A model generated the notes under the pieces. The model did not search any database. It was not told where the DNA came from and saw only the letters and a program-made list of their open reading frames with translations. 64,000 bases of DNA, taken from the NCBI RefSeq assembly GCF_000620705.1, contig NZ_KK211171.1, positions 58,460 to 122,459 of the forward strand. The letters are read 5' to 3'. Position 1 is the stretch's first letter. Each line of letters starts with the position of its first letter. The DNA comes from Nocardioides sp. URHA0020. GTDB taxonomy: Bacteria > Actinomycetota > Actinomycetes > Propionibacteriales > Nocardioidaceae. The position numbers were made by a program, and so were the translations under genes. Shown here piece by piece: positions 15,949-24,148 of the stretch.

Positions 15949-16556
15949 ACCCGTCGTACCTCTTCGGCGTCTACCAGCCCGGCACCTCGCCGCTGCACCG
16001 CGCGTGGATCGGCGCGAAGGTCGGCGGGCTCGCGGCCTTCAGCCTCAGCGTGGTGCTGGTGCGCAGCGTCGAGGCGGCGTTCGTCTTCCTCGCGATCGCC
16101 GTCCTCGCCGCGGCCGTTGCCCGGATCGACCTCGGTCTGCTGCTGCGCTCACTGCGGCCGGCGCTCGTCGCAGCGGTCATCTTCGCCGGCATCCAGTGGC
16201 TGCTCTACGGGCCGGCCAAGGCGACCGAGACCCTGGTCGACCTGGTCGCGCTCGCCCTCGCCGCGATCGTCGTGAGCTCGACGTCGCCGGTCAACGCGAT
16301 GCTCGACTCGTTCATCCGGTGGATCACGCCCCTGCGGCACGTGGGTGTCGACCCGGAGCGGGTCGCGCTGACCATCGGTCTGGCGATCCAGGCGCTGCCG
16401 GGCACGGTCGCGCTCGCGGTCGAGACCCGTGACGCGGCCCGCGCCCGCGGCGTCCGGCACCCGCGTGCCTTCCTGACGCCGTTCGTGATCCGCGTCGTCG
16501 CCCGGGCGCAGGAGACCGGTGACGCGCTGCACGCGCGAGGCATCGGCGACGACTGA
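15945..16556 (+). CDS. bioN: Biotin ECF transporter transmembrane component BioN (EcfT/CbiQ family)
   Basis: 203 residues, about five membrane segments. The coupling-helix region carries the two EcfT 'ARG' signatures: DAARARGVRHPR near residue 165 and DALHARGIGDD at the C-terminus. These interact with the ATPase. GTG start inside the bioM stop codon. With bioY and bioM it completes a dedicated biotin uptake system; no biotin synthesis genes are in the window. Confidence 0.92.
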   Translation: MNPSYLFGVYQPGTSPLHRAWIGAKVGGLAAFSLSVVLVRSVEAAFVFLAIAVLAAAVARIDLGLLLRSLRPALVAAVIFAGIQWLLYGPAKATETLVDLVALALAAIVVSSTSPVNAMLDSFIRWITPLRHVGVDPERVALTIGLAIQALPGTVALAVETRDAARARGVRHPRAFLTPFVIRVVARAQETGDALHARGIGDD

Positions 16557-16563
16557 GCCCCGG

Positions 16564-17163
16564 TCAGCTGGACAGCAGCCAAGAGATCAGCAGGGCCGGG
16601 ACCACCGGCGCGAAGCCGACCAGCAGGACGACCCGCAGGTCGTCGCGGTGCCGCCAGCCGAAGGCGCACGCGACCACGGCGACCGCGATGGCCAGCACTT
16701 CGGTGTTGCCGCCGACCGCGTTGCTCGCCCAGGTGAGACCCACCGCCACGGCCAGGACGTAGCCGACGACGCCCGGCCGCGCCCGGCCGGCCATCGTGCG
16801 GGCCAGGGCCACGACGACGAGGGCGACGCCGGCGTACCAGATCGCGTGGCCGACGAGCTCGTCCCACAGGTGTGCGGTGTCGCTGGGATGGGCGTTGCCG
16901 ACGGAGTTGCCGGCGAGGTGGATGCCGTGCCCGGAGGCGTACGCCAGCGCGCCGGCGCCGAGGATCCACCACGTGCGCTCGTCGCCTCGGGCGGCACGCA
17001 CGGTGAGCGCTGCCGGTGCCAGGACCAGCCACGGCAGGAGCAGGTCGAGCCAGTCGCCCCAGCGGGTGTCGTCGGGGGCGGCGCCGAGGCCGTCGGGCAG
17101 GAGTCCGAGGTGGTGGAGCACGGCGTACGACAGCGCCGTGAGGGCCAGCCACCGGGAGTACAC
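16564..17163 (-). CDS. Multi-span membrane protein, unknown function
   Basis: 199 residues, six or seven hydrophobic segments. His-containing helices (LHHLGLL, ASGHGIHLAGNSVGNAH, DELVGHAIWYAG) are regularly spaced and could be metal- or haem-binding, but I do not recognise the family. GTG 17163 was chosen because the protein then starts at the first hydrophobic helix, five bases after the stop of the upstream MmcQ-like gene; a longer ATG start at 17232 would overlap that gene by 64 bases. Last gene of a likely three-gene unit (SDR, MmcQ, this). Confidence 0.6.
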   Translation of the reverse strand: MYSRWLALTALSYAVLHHLGLLPDGLGAAPDDTRWGDWLDLLLPWLVLAPAALTVRAARGDERTWWILGAGALAYASGHGIHLAGNSVGNAHPSDTAHLWDELVGHAIWYAGVALVVVALARTMAGRARPGVVGYVLAVAVGLTWASNAVGGNTEVLAIAVAVVACAFGWRHRDDLRVVLLVGFAPVVPALLISWLLSS

Positions 17164-17168
17164 GCGCG

Positions 17169-17588
17169 TCAGTGTGGCGGATGCGCGGCGAGCCAGTCGG
17201 CAGCGCGCCGCCTCGACGCGCGGGAGAGCCACGCGTCCTGCACCACCTCGGCGATCTCGTCGCGCGTCAGCTCCCCGATCCGGCTGGCGCGCAGCAGCAC
17301 CGAGGGGTGGCCGTCGAAGTGCGGGGTCGTGAAGTACGGCGTCGACTCGTCGAGCACCATCGCGTCCTTGTCGACGGGGTCGACCCAGAAGACGATCACG
17401 TCGTCGTAGCGCTCCCCCGTCTCCGGGTCGAACGCGTCGGGCCGCGGCGTGCGGAAGAAGACGAACGACTTCTTGCCGACCTGGTAGACGGGGTTCTCCT
17501 GCGAGCCGTGGGCGACCTCGACGTGCGGCATCGCCAGGGCGACCTCGTGGACGTCCTCGACGCGGGCCCTGCGGGAGCGAGGACTCAT
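17169..17588 (-). CDS. MmcQ/YjbR-family protein
   Basis: 139 residues. The CyaY-like MmcQ/YjbR (DUF419) fold is indicated by an N-terminal ALAMPHVEVAHG (the 'LP.v.e..g' block), KKSFVFFR and the closing DAWLSRASRRRAADWLAAHP. It may bind DNA or act in metal/iron handling; unproven. Its ATG overlaps the stop of the SDR gene by four bases. Confidence 0.8.
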   Translation of the reverse strand: MSPRSRRARVEDVHEVALAMPHVEVAHGSQENPVYQVGKKSFVFFRTPRPDAFDPETGERYDDVIVFWVDPVDKDAMVLDESTPYFTTPHFDGHPSVLLRASRIGELTRDEIAEVVQDAWLSRASRRRAADWLAAHPPH

Positions 17589-18241
17589 CCCGAGTAGGGC
17601 ACCTCGCTCTGCCACCCAGCCTCGTCCTGGTGGGCCGCAGCCCAGATCGCCTCGGCGACGCGGTCGGGGGTGAACGGCCCGGTGCGGCCCAGGGTGCCTC
17701 GCACCGTCACCGACACCGCCCGGATCCCGTCCGGCTCCAGGGCCGCGTCGAGGCTGTGCACCAGGTTGCGCACGCCGGCCTTCTGGATGCCGAGCGACGC
17801 CGCCCGGTGCGACGGCTGGTCGGCGGCCATGCTGCCGGTGACCGTGATCCGGCCACCGGCGGACATGAAGGGCACCGCCGCCTGGACGCTGGTGAGGAGG
17901 GCTCCCACGCCGAGGGCGACGTCCTCCAGGAGCTCGTCGACGGAGAGGCCGAGCGGGTCCTTCTCACGGAAGGCGCTGGGGTTGAAGTGCAGCACGTCGA
18001 TGCGCTCGAAGACCTCCCCCATCGCGGAGATCACGTCGGTCGTCGCCTCGACGTCGGTGACGTCGACGACCGCGGCCTGCCCGTTGGCGCCCGCTTCCTG
18101 GAGCTCGTCGCCGAGCGCTCCGAGCTGCTCCGCGTCGACGCCGAGCAGGCCGACGTCGTACCCCTCACGCGCGAAGCGACGAGCCACCGAGCCGCTCACC
18201 CCGGGACCGGCACCCACGACGACGATCACTGGTCTGCTCAT
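17585..18241 (-). CDS. Short-chain dehydrogenase-like protein lacking the catalytic Tyr
   Basis: 218 residues. The Rossmann start VVGAGPGVSGSVARRF and VVDVTD are typical of SDRs, and the active-site Ser is in TGSMAADQP. The YxxxK motif is altered: the Lys is in SLGIQKAGVRN but the residue four before it is Leu, not Tyr. The protein may therefore be a poor or non-classical oxidoreductase or a binding protein. ATG with TAGCGT six bases upstream, so probably leaderless and first in its unit. Confidence 0.8.
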   Translation of the reverse strand: MSRPVIVVVGAGPGVSGSVARRFAREGYDVGLLGVDAEQLGALGDELQEAGANGQAAVVDVTDVEATTDVISAMGEVFERIDVLHFNPSAFREKDPLGLSVDELLEDVALGVGALLTSVQAAVPFMSAGGRITVTGSMAADQPSHRAASLGIQKAGVRNLVHSLDAALEPDGIRAVSVTVRGTLGRTGPFTPDRVAEAIWAAAHQDEAGWQSEVPYSG

Positions 18242-18247
18242 GCCCTC

Positions 18248-18253
18248 ACGCTA
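18248..18253 (-). promoter_or_regulatory. -10 box (TAGCGT) of leaderless type
   Basis: TAGCGT on the minus strand, six bases before the ATG of the SDR-like gene. Confidence 0.55.
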
Positions 18254-18332
18254 CCCACGCTCGGGCGGCCCCAGGGCTGACGCCTCGCGGACGGGCGGTC
18301 GTCGGCGGAGAGCAGCGCCGTGTGCTGCAGGG

Positions 18333-19730
18333 TCACCATCCCGGCGGCCGTCGAGCGGCCCACGGTGCGGCCGCCTCGACCTGCGCCGCGAGGGCCAGGA
18401 GCAGCTCCTCCTCGGCCGGCCGGGCCGCGAGCATCACGCCGACCGGCAGCCCGTCCGGCGTCCAGTGCAGCGGCAGCGAGACGGCCGGCATGCCGGTCAC
18501 GTTCCAGGCCGAGGTCCAGGGCGTGAAGGCCTTCTGGGCGTCGAAGTCGGCCTGCGGGTCGGCGTCGTCGCGCATCGCGCCGACCAGCACCGGAGGGGTC
18601 GCCAGGGTGGGCGTCAGGACCGCGTCGTACGGCGCGAGCGCGGTGAGCGCGCCCGCCGCGAACCGTCGCACCGCTCCGATCGCGAGCCCGAGCTCGGGTC
18701 CGCTCACGGCGTTGCCCTTGGCCGTCAGCCAGCGGGTGAGCGGTCGGAGCAGGTGCTCCCGCTCCGGAGGTACGACGGACAGCGCGGTCAGCACCGCCCA
18801 GCAGGTCTCGAAGACGGGGACGGCCTCGGGGGGCAGCGGCACCGGCACGTCCTCGACGTCGTGACCGAGCGACTCGAGCAGCCTCGACGCGTCCTCCCAG
18901 GCCTGCACGCACGCGGGGTCGACGACGGTGTCGGTGATGACCGGCGTGATGAAGCGAGCGATTCGGAGCCGTCCCGGGTCGCGCCGGGCCGCAGCCAGGA
19001 AGGTCTCGGACGGCGGTGGCGCCCAGGACGGGTCCCCCACCCGACGACCGGCGAGCACGTCCAGCATCGCCGCCGCGTCGGCGACCGTGCGGGCGATCGG
19101 TCCGGGCGTCGCCAGGCCCACCGGGTCGCCGTACACGGGGTGTCCGCTGATCCGCCCGCGCGATGGCTTCAGGCCGACCAGGCCGCAGCAGGAGGCCGGG
19201 ATCCGGATCGAGCCACCACCGTCGGAGCCCTGGGCCAGCGGCACCAGCCCGGCGGCGACCGCGGCGGCCGCGCCGCCCGACGACCCGCCCGCCGTGCGGG
19301 TCCGGTCCCACGGCGTCACGGCCGGCGGCGCGACGTCGGGCTCGGTGTAGCAGGGCGAGCCGAACTCGGGCGCGTTCGTCTTGCCGAGGCTCACCAGGCC
19401 TGCGGCCTCCAGCGAGAGGGTGACGCCGTCGGAGACGTCGGGCACGAAGTCGGCGAAGGCCGCCGAGCCGAAGGTGGTGCGCACGCCGGCGGTGAGGTTG
19501 AGGTCCTTGATGGCGGTGGGTACGCCGTACAGCGGGCCGTCCGCGGCGACGCGCTCGAGCCCCGCCGCGCGCTCCCGCGCCCGCTCGGGGGTGAGCGTGA
19601 CGAACGCGCCGACCGAGTCGAGCCGGTCGGCGCGTTCGAGGTAGTGCTCGGTGAGCTCGAGGGGCGACACCTCACGGCGTCGCACCAGGTCGCCCTGCTC
19701 GAGCGCGGTCAGGTCATGGAGTGCGGCCAC
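18333..19730 (-). CDS. Amidase-signature hydrolase
   Basis: 465 residues. The Ser-cisSer-Lys triad can be placed: Lys75 (AIKDLN), Ser150 in AGGSSGGAAAA and the nucleophile Ser174 in GGGSIRIPAS. The amidase-signature family hydrolyses carboxamides; close relatives are 6-aminohexanoate-cyclic-dimer-hydrolase-like enzymes, and GatA is the housekeeping member, but this gene is alone without gatB/gatC and its sequence is not GatA-like. GTG start with TAGCGT six bases upstream. Confidence 0.88.
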   Translation of the reverse strand: MAALHDLTALEQGDLVRRREVSPLELTEHYLERADRLDSVGAFVTLTPERARERAAGLERVAADGPLYGVPTAIKDLNLTAGVRTTFGSAAFADFVPDVSDGVTLSLEAAGLVSLGKTNAPEFGSPCYTEPDVAPPAVTPWDRTRTAGGSSGGAAAAVAAGLVPLAQGSDGGGSIRIPASCCGLVGLKPSRGRISGHPVYGDPVGLATPGPIARTVADAAAMLDVLAGRRVGDPSWAPPPSETFLAAARRDPGRLRIARFITPVITDTVVDPACVQAWEDASRLLESLGHDVEDVPVPLPPEAVPVFETCWAVLTALSVVPPEREHLLRPLTRWLTAKGNAVSGPELGLAIGAVRRFAAGALTALAPYDAVLTPTLATPPVLVGAMRDDADPQADFDAQKAFTPWTSAWNVTGMPAVSLPLHWTPDGLPVGVMLAARPAEEELLLALAAQVEAAAPWAARRPPGW

Positions 19731-19736
19731 GACCCG

Positions 19737-19742
19737 ACGCTA
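19737..19742 (-). promoter_or_regulatory. -10 box (TAGCGT) of leaderless type
   Basis: TAGCGT on the minus strand, six bases before the GTG of the amidase gene. Confidence 0.55.
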
Positions 19743-19762
19743 GCGCGCCCGGTGGGTCGGCC

Positions 19763-20314
19763 TCAGGCGGCAGCGGACTCGCGGTCGTACTCGGCCAGCA
19801 CCTGGACGGCACGGCCCAGACGGGCCAGCACCTCCGGGTCGGTGAGCACGTCGACCTCGAGCGCGGACTGCGAGACGGTGACGTCCTCGACGACCGTCGC
19901 ACCGGCGATGCCGGCCGAGCGGACGGCGTCGGCGTGCGCCCACTTGCCGCCGTACGGCGTGGGGGTGGCGCCGATGACGCCGAACGGCTTGCCGACCAGC
20001 GCGCCGGCGCCGTACGGGCGCGAGAGCCAGTCGATCGCATTGCTGAGGACGGCGGGCATCCGGCCGTTGTACTCGGGGGTGACGGCCAGGACCCGGTCCG
20101 CGCCGGCGACCTGCTCGCGCAGCCGGGCGGCCGCGGCCGGGAGGTCCGTGGCGTTGTCGACGTCCTGGTTGTAGAAGGGCACCTCGCCCAGTCCGTCGAT
20201 GATCTGGATGCTGACGTCGTCGGCGGCCTGGTCGCGCAGCACCTCGGCCAGCTTGCGGTTGACGGAGTCGCTGCGGATGCTGCCGACGAGCACGGCGATG
20301 GTGGTCTGAGTCAT
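19763..20314 (-). CDS. NAD(P)H-dependent FMN reductase
   Basis: 183 residues, flavodoxin-like. VGSIRSDSVNRKLAE (FMN phosphate loop) near the N-terminus and PEYNGRMPAVLSNAIDWLSR (~75-95) are the two FMN-reductase signatures. It reduces FMN, quinones or azo compounds using NADPH. It is divergent from a TetR-family gene, with a perfect palindrome 12 bases upstream of its ATG, so it is probably the regulated target. Confidence 0.9.
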   Translation of the reverse strand: MTQTTIAVLVGSIRSDSVNRKLAEVLRDQAADDVSIQIIDGLGEVPFYNQDVDNATDLPAAAARLREQVAGADRVLAVTPEYNGRMPAVLSNAIDWLSRPYGAGALVGKPFGVIGATPTPYGGKWAHADAVRSAGIAGATVVEDVTVSQSALEVDVLTDPEVLARLGRAVQVLAEYDRESAAA

Positions 20315-20325
20315 GTCCGGACAAA

Positions 20326-20339
20326 CGGACCGCGGTCCG
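20326..20339. promoter_or_regulatory. TetR-type operator between FMN reductase and its regulator
   Basis: Perfect 14-base palindrome CGGACCGCGGTCCG, with partly matching AA/TT flanks, in the 95-bp divergent region. This is a typical TetR-family operator shape. Confidence 0.7.
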
Positions 20340-20409
20340 GTTCCATTCCCGCGGGGACCCCCGGGATTCACGAGCGCTACGTCACACCGGCTCCTACAGT
20401 GAACGCGAC

Positions 20410-21027
20410 ATGTCCGAGATGCTGCCGGGGCCACGCCTGCTCCCCCTCGTCGACGCTCCCCCGCCGGAGCGACGCGACGCGGCGCGCAACCGTGAGCTGC
20501 TGCTCGAGGCGGCCCGACGGCTCGTCCACCAGCACGGCGCCCCGGGAGTCACCATGGACGCGGTGGCGGCCGCGGCCGGGGTCGGCAAGGGGACGGTCTT
20601 CCGTCGGTTCGAGTCCCGCGAGGGTCTGATGGCGGCGGTCCTGAACTACTCGGAGAGCGAGTGGCAGGGCGCGGTGATGTCCGGACCGGCCCCGCTCGGT
20701 CCGGGGGCCGAGCCGTGGGAGCGGTTGCTGGCCTTCGGCCGGTCCCGGCTGGAGACGACCCTGGTGCACGCCGAGCTGATCCGGGCGGCCGGGCGGGCGG
20801 GCGGCAGCCGGTCGTTCGCCGCGTACTCGTTCGCGACCAGGCACGTGCACTACCTGCTGCACGAGCTCGGCGTCACCGGGGACCTGCCGCTGCTCGCAGT
20901 GGCCCTGCTCGCGCCGCTGGAGGCGCTGATCCTCGACCAGCAGGTCACCGTCGAGGGCTTCCCGCTCGAGCGGGTGTACGCCGGCTGGGTCGACCTGGCC
21001 CGCCGGATCGTCGGCGTCAGGACATGA
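20410..21027 (+). CDS. TetR-family transcriptional regulator
   Basis: 205 residues. HTH: GVTMDAVAAAAGVGKGTVFRRFESREGL (~44-72). The C-terminal domain (LLAFGRSRLETTLVHAELIRAAGRAG) is of the kind found in regulators of flavin reductases and quinone-stress genes. It probably represses the FMN reductase and itself through the palindrome at 20326. A TACAGT hexamer nine bases before the ATG may be its -10. The 3' end overlaps the convergent DUF1501 gene by 11 bases. Confidence 0.88.
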   Translation: MSEMLPGPRLLPLVDAPPPERRDAARNRELLLEAARRLVHQHGAPGVTMDAVAAAAGVGKGTVFRRFESREGLMAAVLNYSESEWQGAVMSGPAPLGPGAEPWERLLAFGRSRLETTLVHAELIRAAGRAGGSRSFAAYSFATRHVHYLLHELGVTGDLPLLAVALLAPLEALILDQQVTVEGFPLERVYAGWVDLARRIVGVRT

Positions 21028-22357
21028 GGCCGATCGGGGTGACGGGGCCGAGACCCGGGAAGACCGTGGTCCGGTCGGACTCGGAGATCGCCAGCCGGTC
21101 GGAGGTGATCTCCCACAGCACGTTGCGGAAGTCCTTGTCCGCGACCAGGTTGTTGTCGTCGTCCAGCGTGGCGAGTCCCGGCCAGCTGCCGTGCACCTGT
21201 CCCCCGGCGACCCCTGCCCCGAGCATCAGCATCACGTTGCCGTAGCCGTGGTCCAGACCCTTGTCGCCGTTCTCGTCGACGCGGCGTCCGAACTCGCTCA
21301 TGGTGACGACGGTGACCCGGTCGGCGTGGGTGCCGAGGTCGGCGAAGAAGGCCTTGAGCGACCCACCGAGGTGCTCGAGCTGGGCGGCCATCCAGTCGGT
21401 CGCCGGGTCGAGCGAGCCGTCGGTCAGGCCGACGTGCATGTCCCAGTCGCCGTAGTCGATGGTGACCATCGAGGTGCCCAGGTCGGCGCGGATCAGCGCG
21501 GCGGTGTTGGCCAGCACGTCGCGGAGCGGACCGTAGTCGTCGTACCCGGCATAGCTGGGGTAGGCGTCGCGGTGCACCTCGGAGGGGTCGGCCTCGGCCG
21601 CCGCCACCAGGGGCGCGAACCGGTCCAGGGCCGTCATCGCGGTCCGGACGCTGCCGCCCAGCAGCCGGGTCTCGGGGCCCCACATGTCCTTGAGCGCCTT
21701 GTCCCGCGCTCCGGCGGTGCCCAACGAGCGCACGCTGAGGTCGGACACGCCGTACGCACCCAGGGCGCCGGCCGGTCCCTGCAGCGACGTCGGCAGCATC
21801 GCGCTGCCGATCTCGACCGCGGTCTCCGGCCCGTTGGCGGGGTTGATGCCGACCATCCGGTTGATCCAGCCCACGCGCAGGTCGGAGCCCGGCGTGGCCT
21901 CCTCGATCTCGACCATCGCGTCGAAGTGGCTCATGTTGGAGTGCGGCAGCCCCACCGCGTGGACCGCGCCGAACGACCCGTCGTTCCACATGCCCTCGAG
22001 ACCGGCCTTCAGCGCCGGGTGGAAGCCGAAGCGCGCGTCGTTGCCCCAGAGCTGGCCCTCGGGCACGGCGATGGTGGGTCGGTAGCCGGTGAGCAGGTCG
22101 TACTCGTCGCTGCGCGGCACCACGATCGAGAGGCCGTCGGCGCCGCCGCGCATGGACAGCACCACCACGACGTTGCCGCCCGGCTCGGCACCGTAGGTGA
22201 CCTGGCGGTAGGCGTCGCCGTACGTGCCGACCGCGGCGAGAGCGCCGCCGGCCGCCATCGCGCCGAGGAGCCGGCGCCGGCTGAGCCGGAAGCCCTCGTA
22301 GTCGGGGCAGCCGCAGTCGGCCACGGGCCGGTGCCGGGTGGGGCGTGGTGCATCCAT
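21017..22357 (-). CDS. DUF1501 protein with Tat-type N-terminus
   Basis: 446 residues. The leader LSRRRLLGAMAAGGALAAVG is a twin-arginine-like signal, implying export of a folded protein. The body shows the DUF1501 blocks VVVVLSMRGGADGLSIVVP, PHSNMSHFDAM, TMSEFGRRVDENGDKGLDHGYGNVML. The last block, with EFGRR and DHG, is shared with alkaline-phosphatase/sulfatase-like proteins, suggesting a metal-dependent hydrolase (inference). It follows the DUF1800 gene after five bases; DUF1501/DUF1800 pairs are widespread in bacteria, with unknown function. Confidence 0.87.
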   Translation of the reverse strand: MDAPRPTRHRPVADCGCPDYEGFRLSRRRLLGAMAAGGALAAVGTYGDAYRQVTYGAEPGGNVVVVLSMRGGADGLSIVVPRSDEYDLLTGYRPTIAVPEGQLWGNDARFGFHPALKAGLEGMWNDGSFGAVHAVGLPHSNMSHFDAMVEIEEATPGSDLRVGWINRMVGINPANGPETAVEIGSAMLPTSLQGPAGALGAYGVSDLSVRSLGTAGARDKALKDMWGPETRLLGGSVRTAMTALDRFAPLVAAAEADPSEVHRDAYPSYAGYDDYGPLRDVLANTAALIRADLGTSMVTIDYGDWDMHVGLTDGSLDPATDWMAAQLEHLGGSLKAFFADLGTHADRVTVVTMSEFGRRVDENGDKGLDHGYGNVMLMLGAGVAGGQVHGSWPGLATLDDDNNLVADKDFRNVLWEITSDRLAISESDRTTVFPGLGPVTPIGLMS

Positions 22358-22362
22358 GGCGT

Positions 22363-24066
22363 TCACCGGTGCAGGTGGAGGGGAGAGTCGAGCAGGGCGA
22401 TCGCGATGGCTGTCGCGAGCGTGGGATCTCGGTCGTAGTCGCTGTCGTACGTCGGGTCCGTGCGGATCGTGTCGCTCAGCCTCTTGCCGAGCAGGCCGGC
22501 GATGGCGGCGCTGACCCGGGTCCCCGGCCTCTGGCCGACGACCCGCAGCGCGACCGTGTCGATGACGGTCTGCAGCGTCGCGGGCAGCTTCGGCAGCAGC
22601 GAGGAGTCCTTGAGCCACGACGCGCCCTGGTGCGGCGGCCAGGTCCCGGTCGCCACGTCGGCATGGGTGTCGAAGGCGGTCAGGACCCTGCCGGCGCTCG
22701 CCCAGGCGGCCCCGACCTCGGGGAAGCCGTTGGGAGCGGGCCAGTCGTACGGCGCCTGTCCGAGCTCGCTGTACTGGTCGTGCATCGCGTTGACGAAGTC
22801 GTAGGCGTGGGCCACCCCGTCGCCCTCCCCGTCGTAGTCGGAGGGCGAGCCGGGCTTGTGCAGGGTGATGCCGAGCCCGCGGATCGTGGCGACGTAGTCC
22901 TCGAGCGGCGTGCGGACCTTCAGCCCGCGGGCCGGGGCGAAGTGCGGGTGCGCGACCATCGCCAGCAGCGTCGGCTTGATGGCGGTCCTGTTGGCGGTCC
23001 ACGCCGCGGCGACCGCGTTGACCAGCGCGGGCGACGGGTCGTCGCGGACGAACTTCACGCAGAGTCGGCGCGCGATCCGCTTCGCGGTGGTCGGGTGGTG
23101 GGCGAGGTACTTCAGGTACGCCGCGGTGTCGGCCTGGGCGGCGGCGTCGGTCTTGTTGCTCAGGGTGCGGGAGAAGACGACGTCGGGGTGCCGGACCGGG
23201 TCGGCGACCAGACGCACCTTGCCGGTGGCGTGCGATCCCCGGTCGTAGGCGTGGCTGAAGTCGTCGTACACGTCGACCCGGTAGCCGGTGATGATCCGGG
23301 CCGAGGTGACCACGTCGTCCTGGGTGTACTGCGCGCCCACGCCGACCGTGTGCAGCTCGAGGAGCTCACGTCCGAGGTTCTCGTTGAGGTTGTCGGCGCT
23401 GGAGTAGGCGTTGCCGAGGTTGAGCCCCATGGCCGGGTGGGTGATCGCGTGCTGGAGCAGGTCCTCGAAGCTGCTCAGCGCGTACTTGCGGATCATCTGG
23501 TCGTAGGCGACCCGCCAGAACTGGGACTCGCCGGCGTAGAGCGGCACGTGCAGCAGGTTGGACCAGAAGTCCACCATCACCTCGTGCAGCTGGCGGCTGC
23601 TGTGCACCCGTCGCGACACCGTCCAGCGGCTGAGCTCGGTCATCACGTCGCCGATGTAGACGCCCGCGTCGTCCTGGCGCTGGTCGAGGGCCCACAGCTG
23701 GCGCGGGGTGAGCCGCAGGTGCGGGAACCACGTCTTGTTGATCAGGTCGCCGGTCGGGTCGGCGATCGAGGACGGCGCGAGCTGCTGGCGGATCCAGGCC
23801 GGGCCGTGGGTGTACTTGTACCTCGCGGGCTTGCCCTTCCGGGTCCGCAGCCTCTGGTAGCGGGCGCTCTTGACCTGGCCGGCCAGCTTGGGGGTGACGC
23901 CGAACGTGAAGCGGCGCGCGAGGTGCAGGTCGGCCGAGCCGAGGGCGACGACGACGGGCCCCGTGACGCGCGGCGTCGCGGTCGAGGACACGGCCCGGCG
24001 GCCGGCGCGCCTGCTGTGCTGCGGACTGGCCGGCTTCACGCCCGCCACCATGGTCTTTTCGGTCAT
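22363..24066 (-). CDS. DUF1800 protein
   Basis: 567 residues. DUF1800 features are HLARRFTFGVTPK near the N-terminus, MVDFWSNLLHVPLY, NLGNAYSSADNLNENLGRELLELHTVG and RIARRLCVKFVRDDP. It has no clear signal peptide in the ATG 24066 form, so it may be exported with its Tat-dependent DUF1501 partner or may use an unrecognised N-terminus (extended start 24096 does not help). Coupled to the DUF1501 gene downstream. Function unknown; pairs of this type are suspected to act on extracellular polymers. Confidence 0.85.
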   Translation of the reverse strand: MTEKTMVAGVKPASPQHSRRAGRRAVSSTATPRVTGPVVVALGSADLHLARRFTFGVTPKLAGQVKSARYQRLRTRKGKPARYKYTHGPAWIRQQLAPSSIADPTGDLINKTWFPHLRLTPRQLWALDQRQDDAGVYIGDVMTELSRWTVSRRVHSSRQLHEVMVDFWSNLLHVPLYAGESQFWRVAYDQMIRKYALSSFEDLLQHAITHPAMGLNLGNAYSSADNLNENLGRELLELHTVGVGAQYTQDDVVTSARIITGYRVDVYDDFSHAYDRGSHATGKVRLVADPVRHPDVVFSRTLSNKTDAAAQADTAAYLKYLAHHPTTAKRIARRLCVKFVRDDPSPALVNAVAAAWTANRTAIKPTLLAMVAHPHFAPARGLKVRTPLEDYVATIRGLGITLHKPGSPSDYDGEGDGVAHAYDFVNAMHDQYSELGQAPYDWPAPNGFPEVGAAWASAGRVLTAFDTHADVATGTWPPHQGASWLKDSSLLPKLPATLQTVIDTVALRVVGQRPGTRVSAAIAGLLGKRLSDTIRTDPTYDSDYDRDPTLATAIAIALLDSPLHLHR

Positions 24067-24148
24067 GCTTCGGCTCCGACCGGAGGGTGGTGCCACGCGA
24101 GAGCGAGCCGCGCGACCCGGTCAATCTAGGGCCCGGCAGGCCTCCGGA

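Noticed and set aside
22345..24129. Long open frame on the plus strand
   Set aside because: It is antisense to the DUF1800 gene and rich in V-G-R-H-Q runs typical of high-GC shadow frames; no domain, no ribosome binding site.
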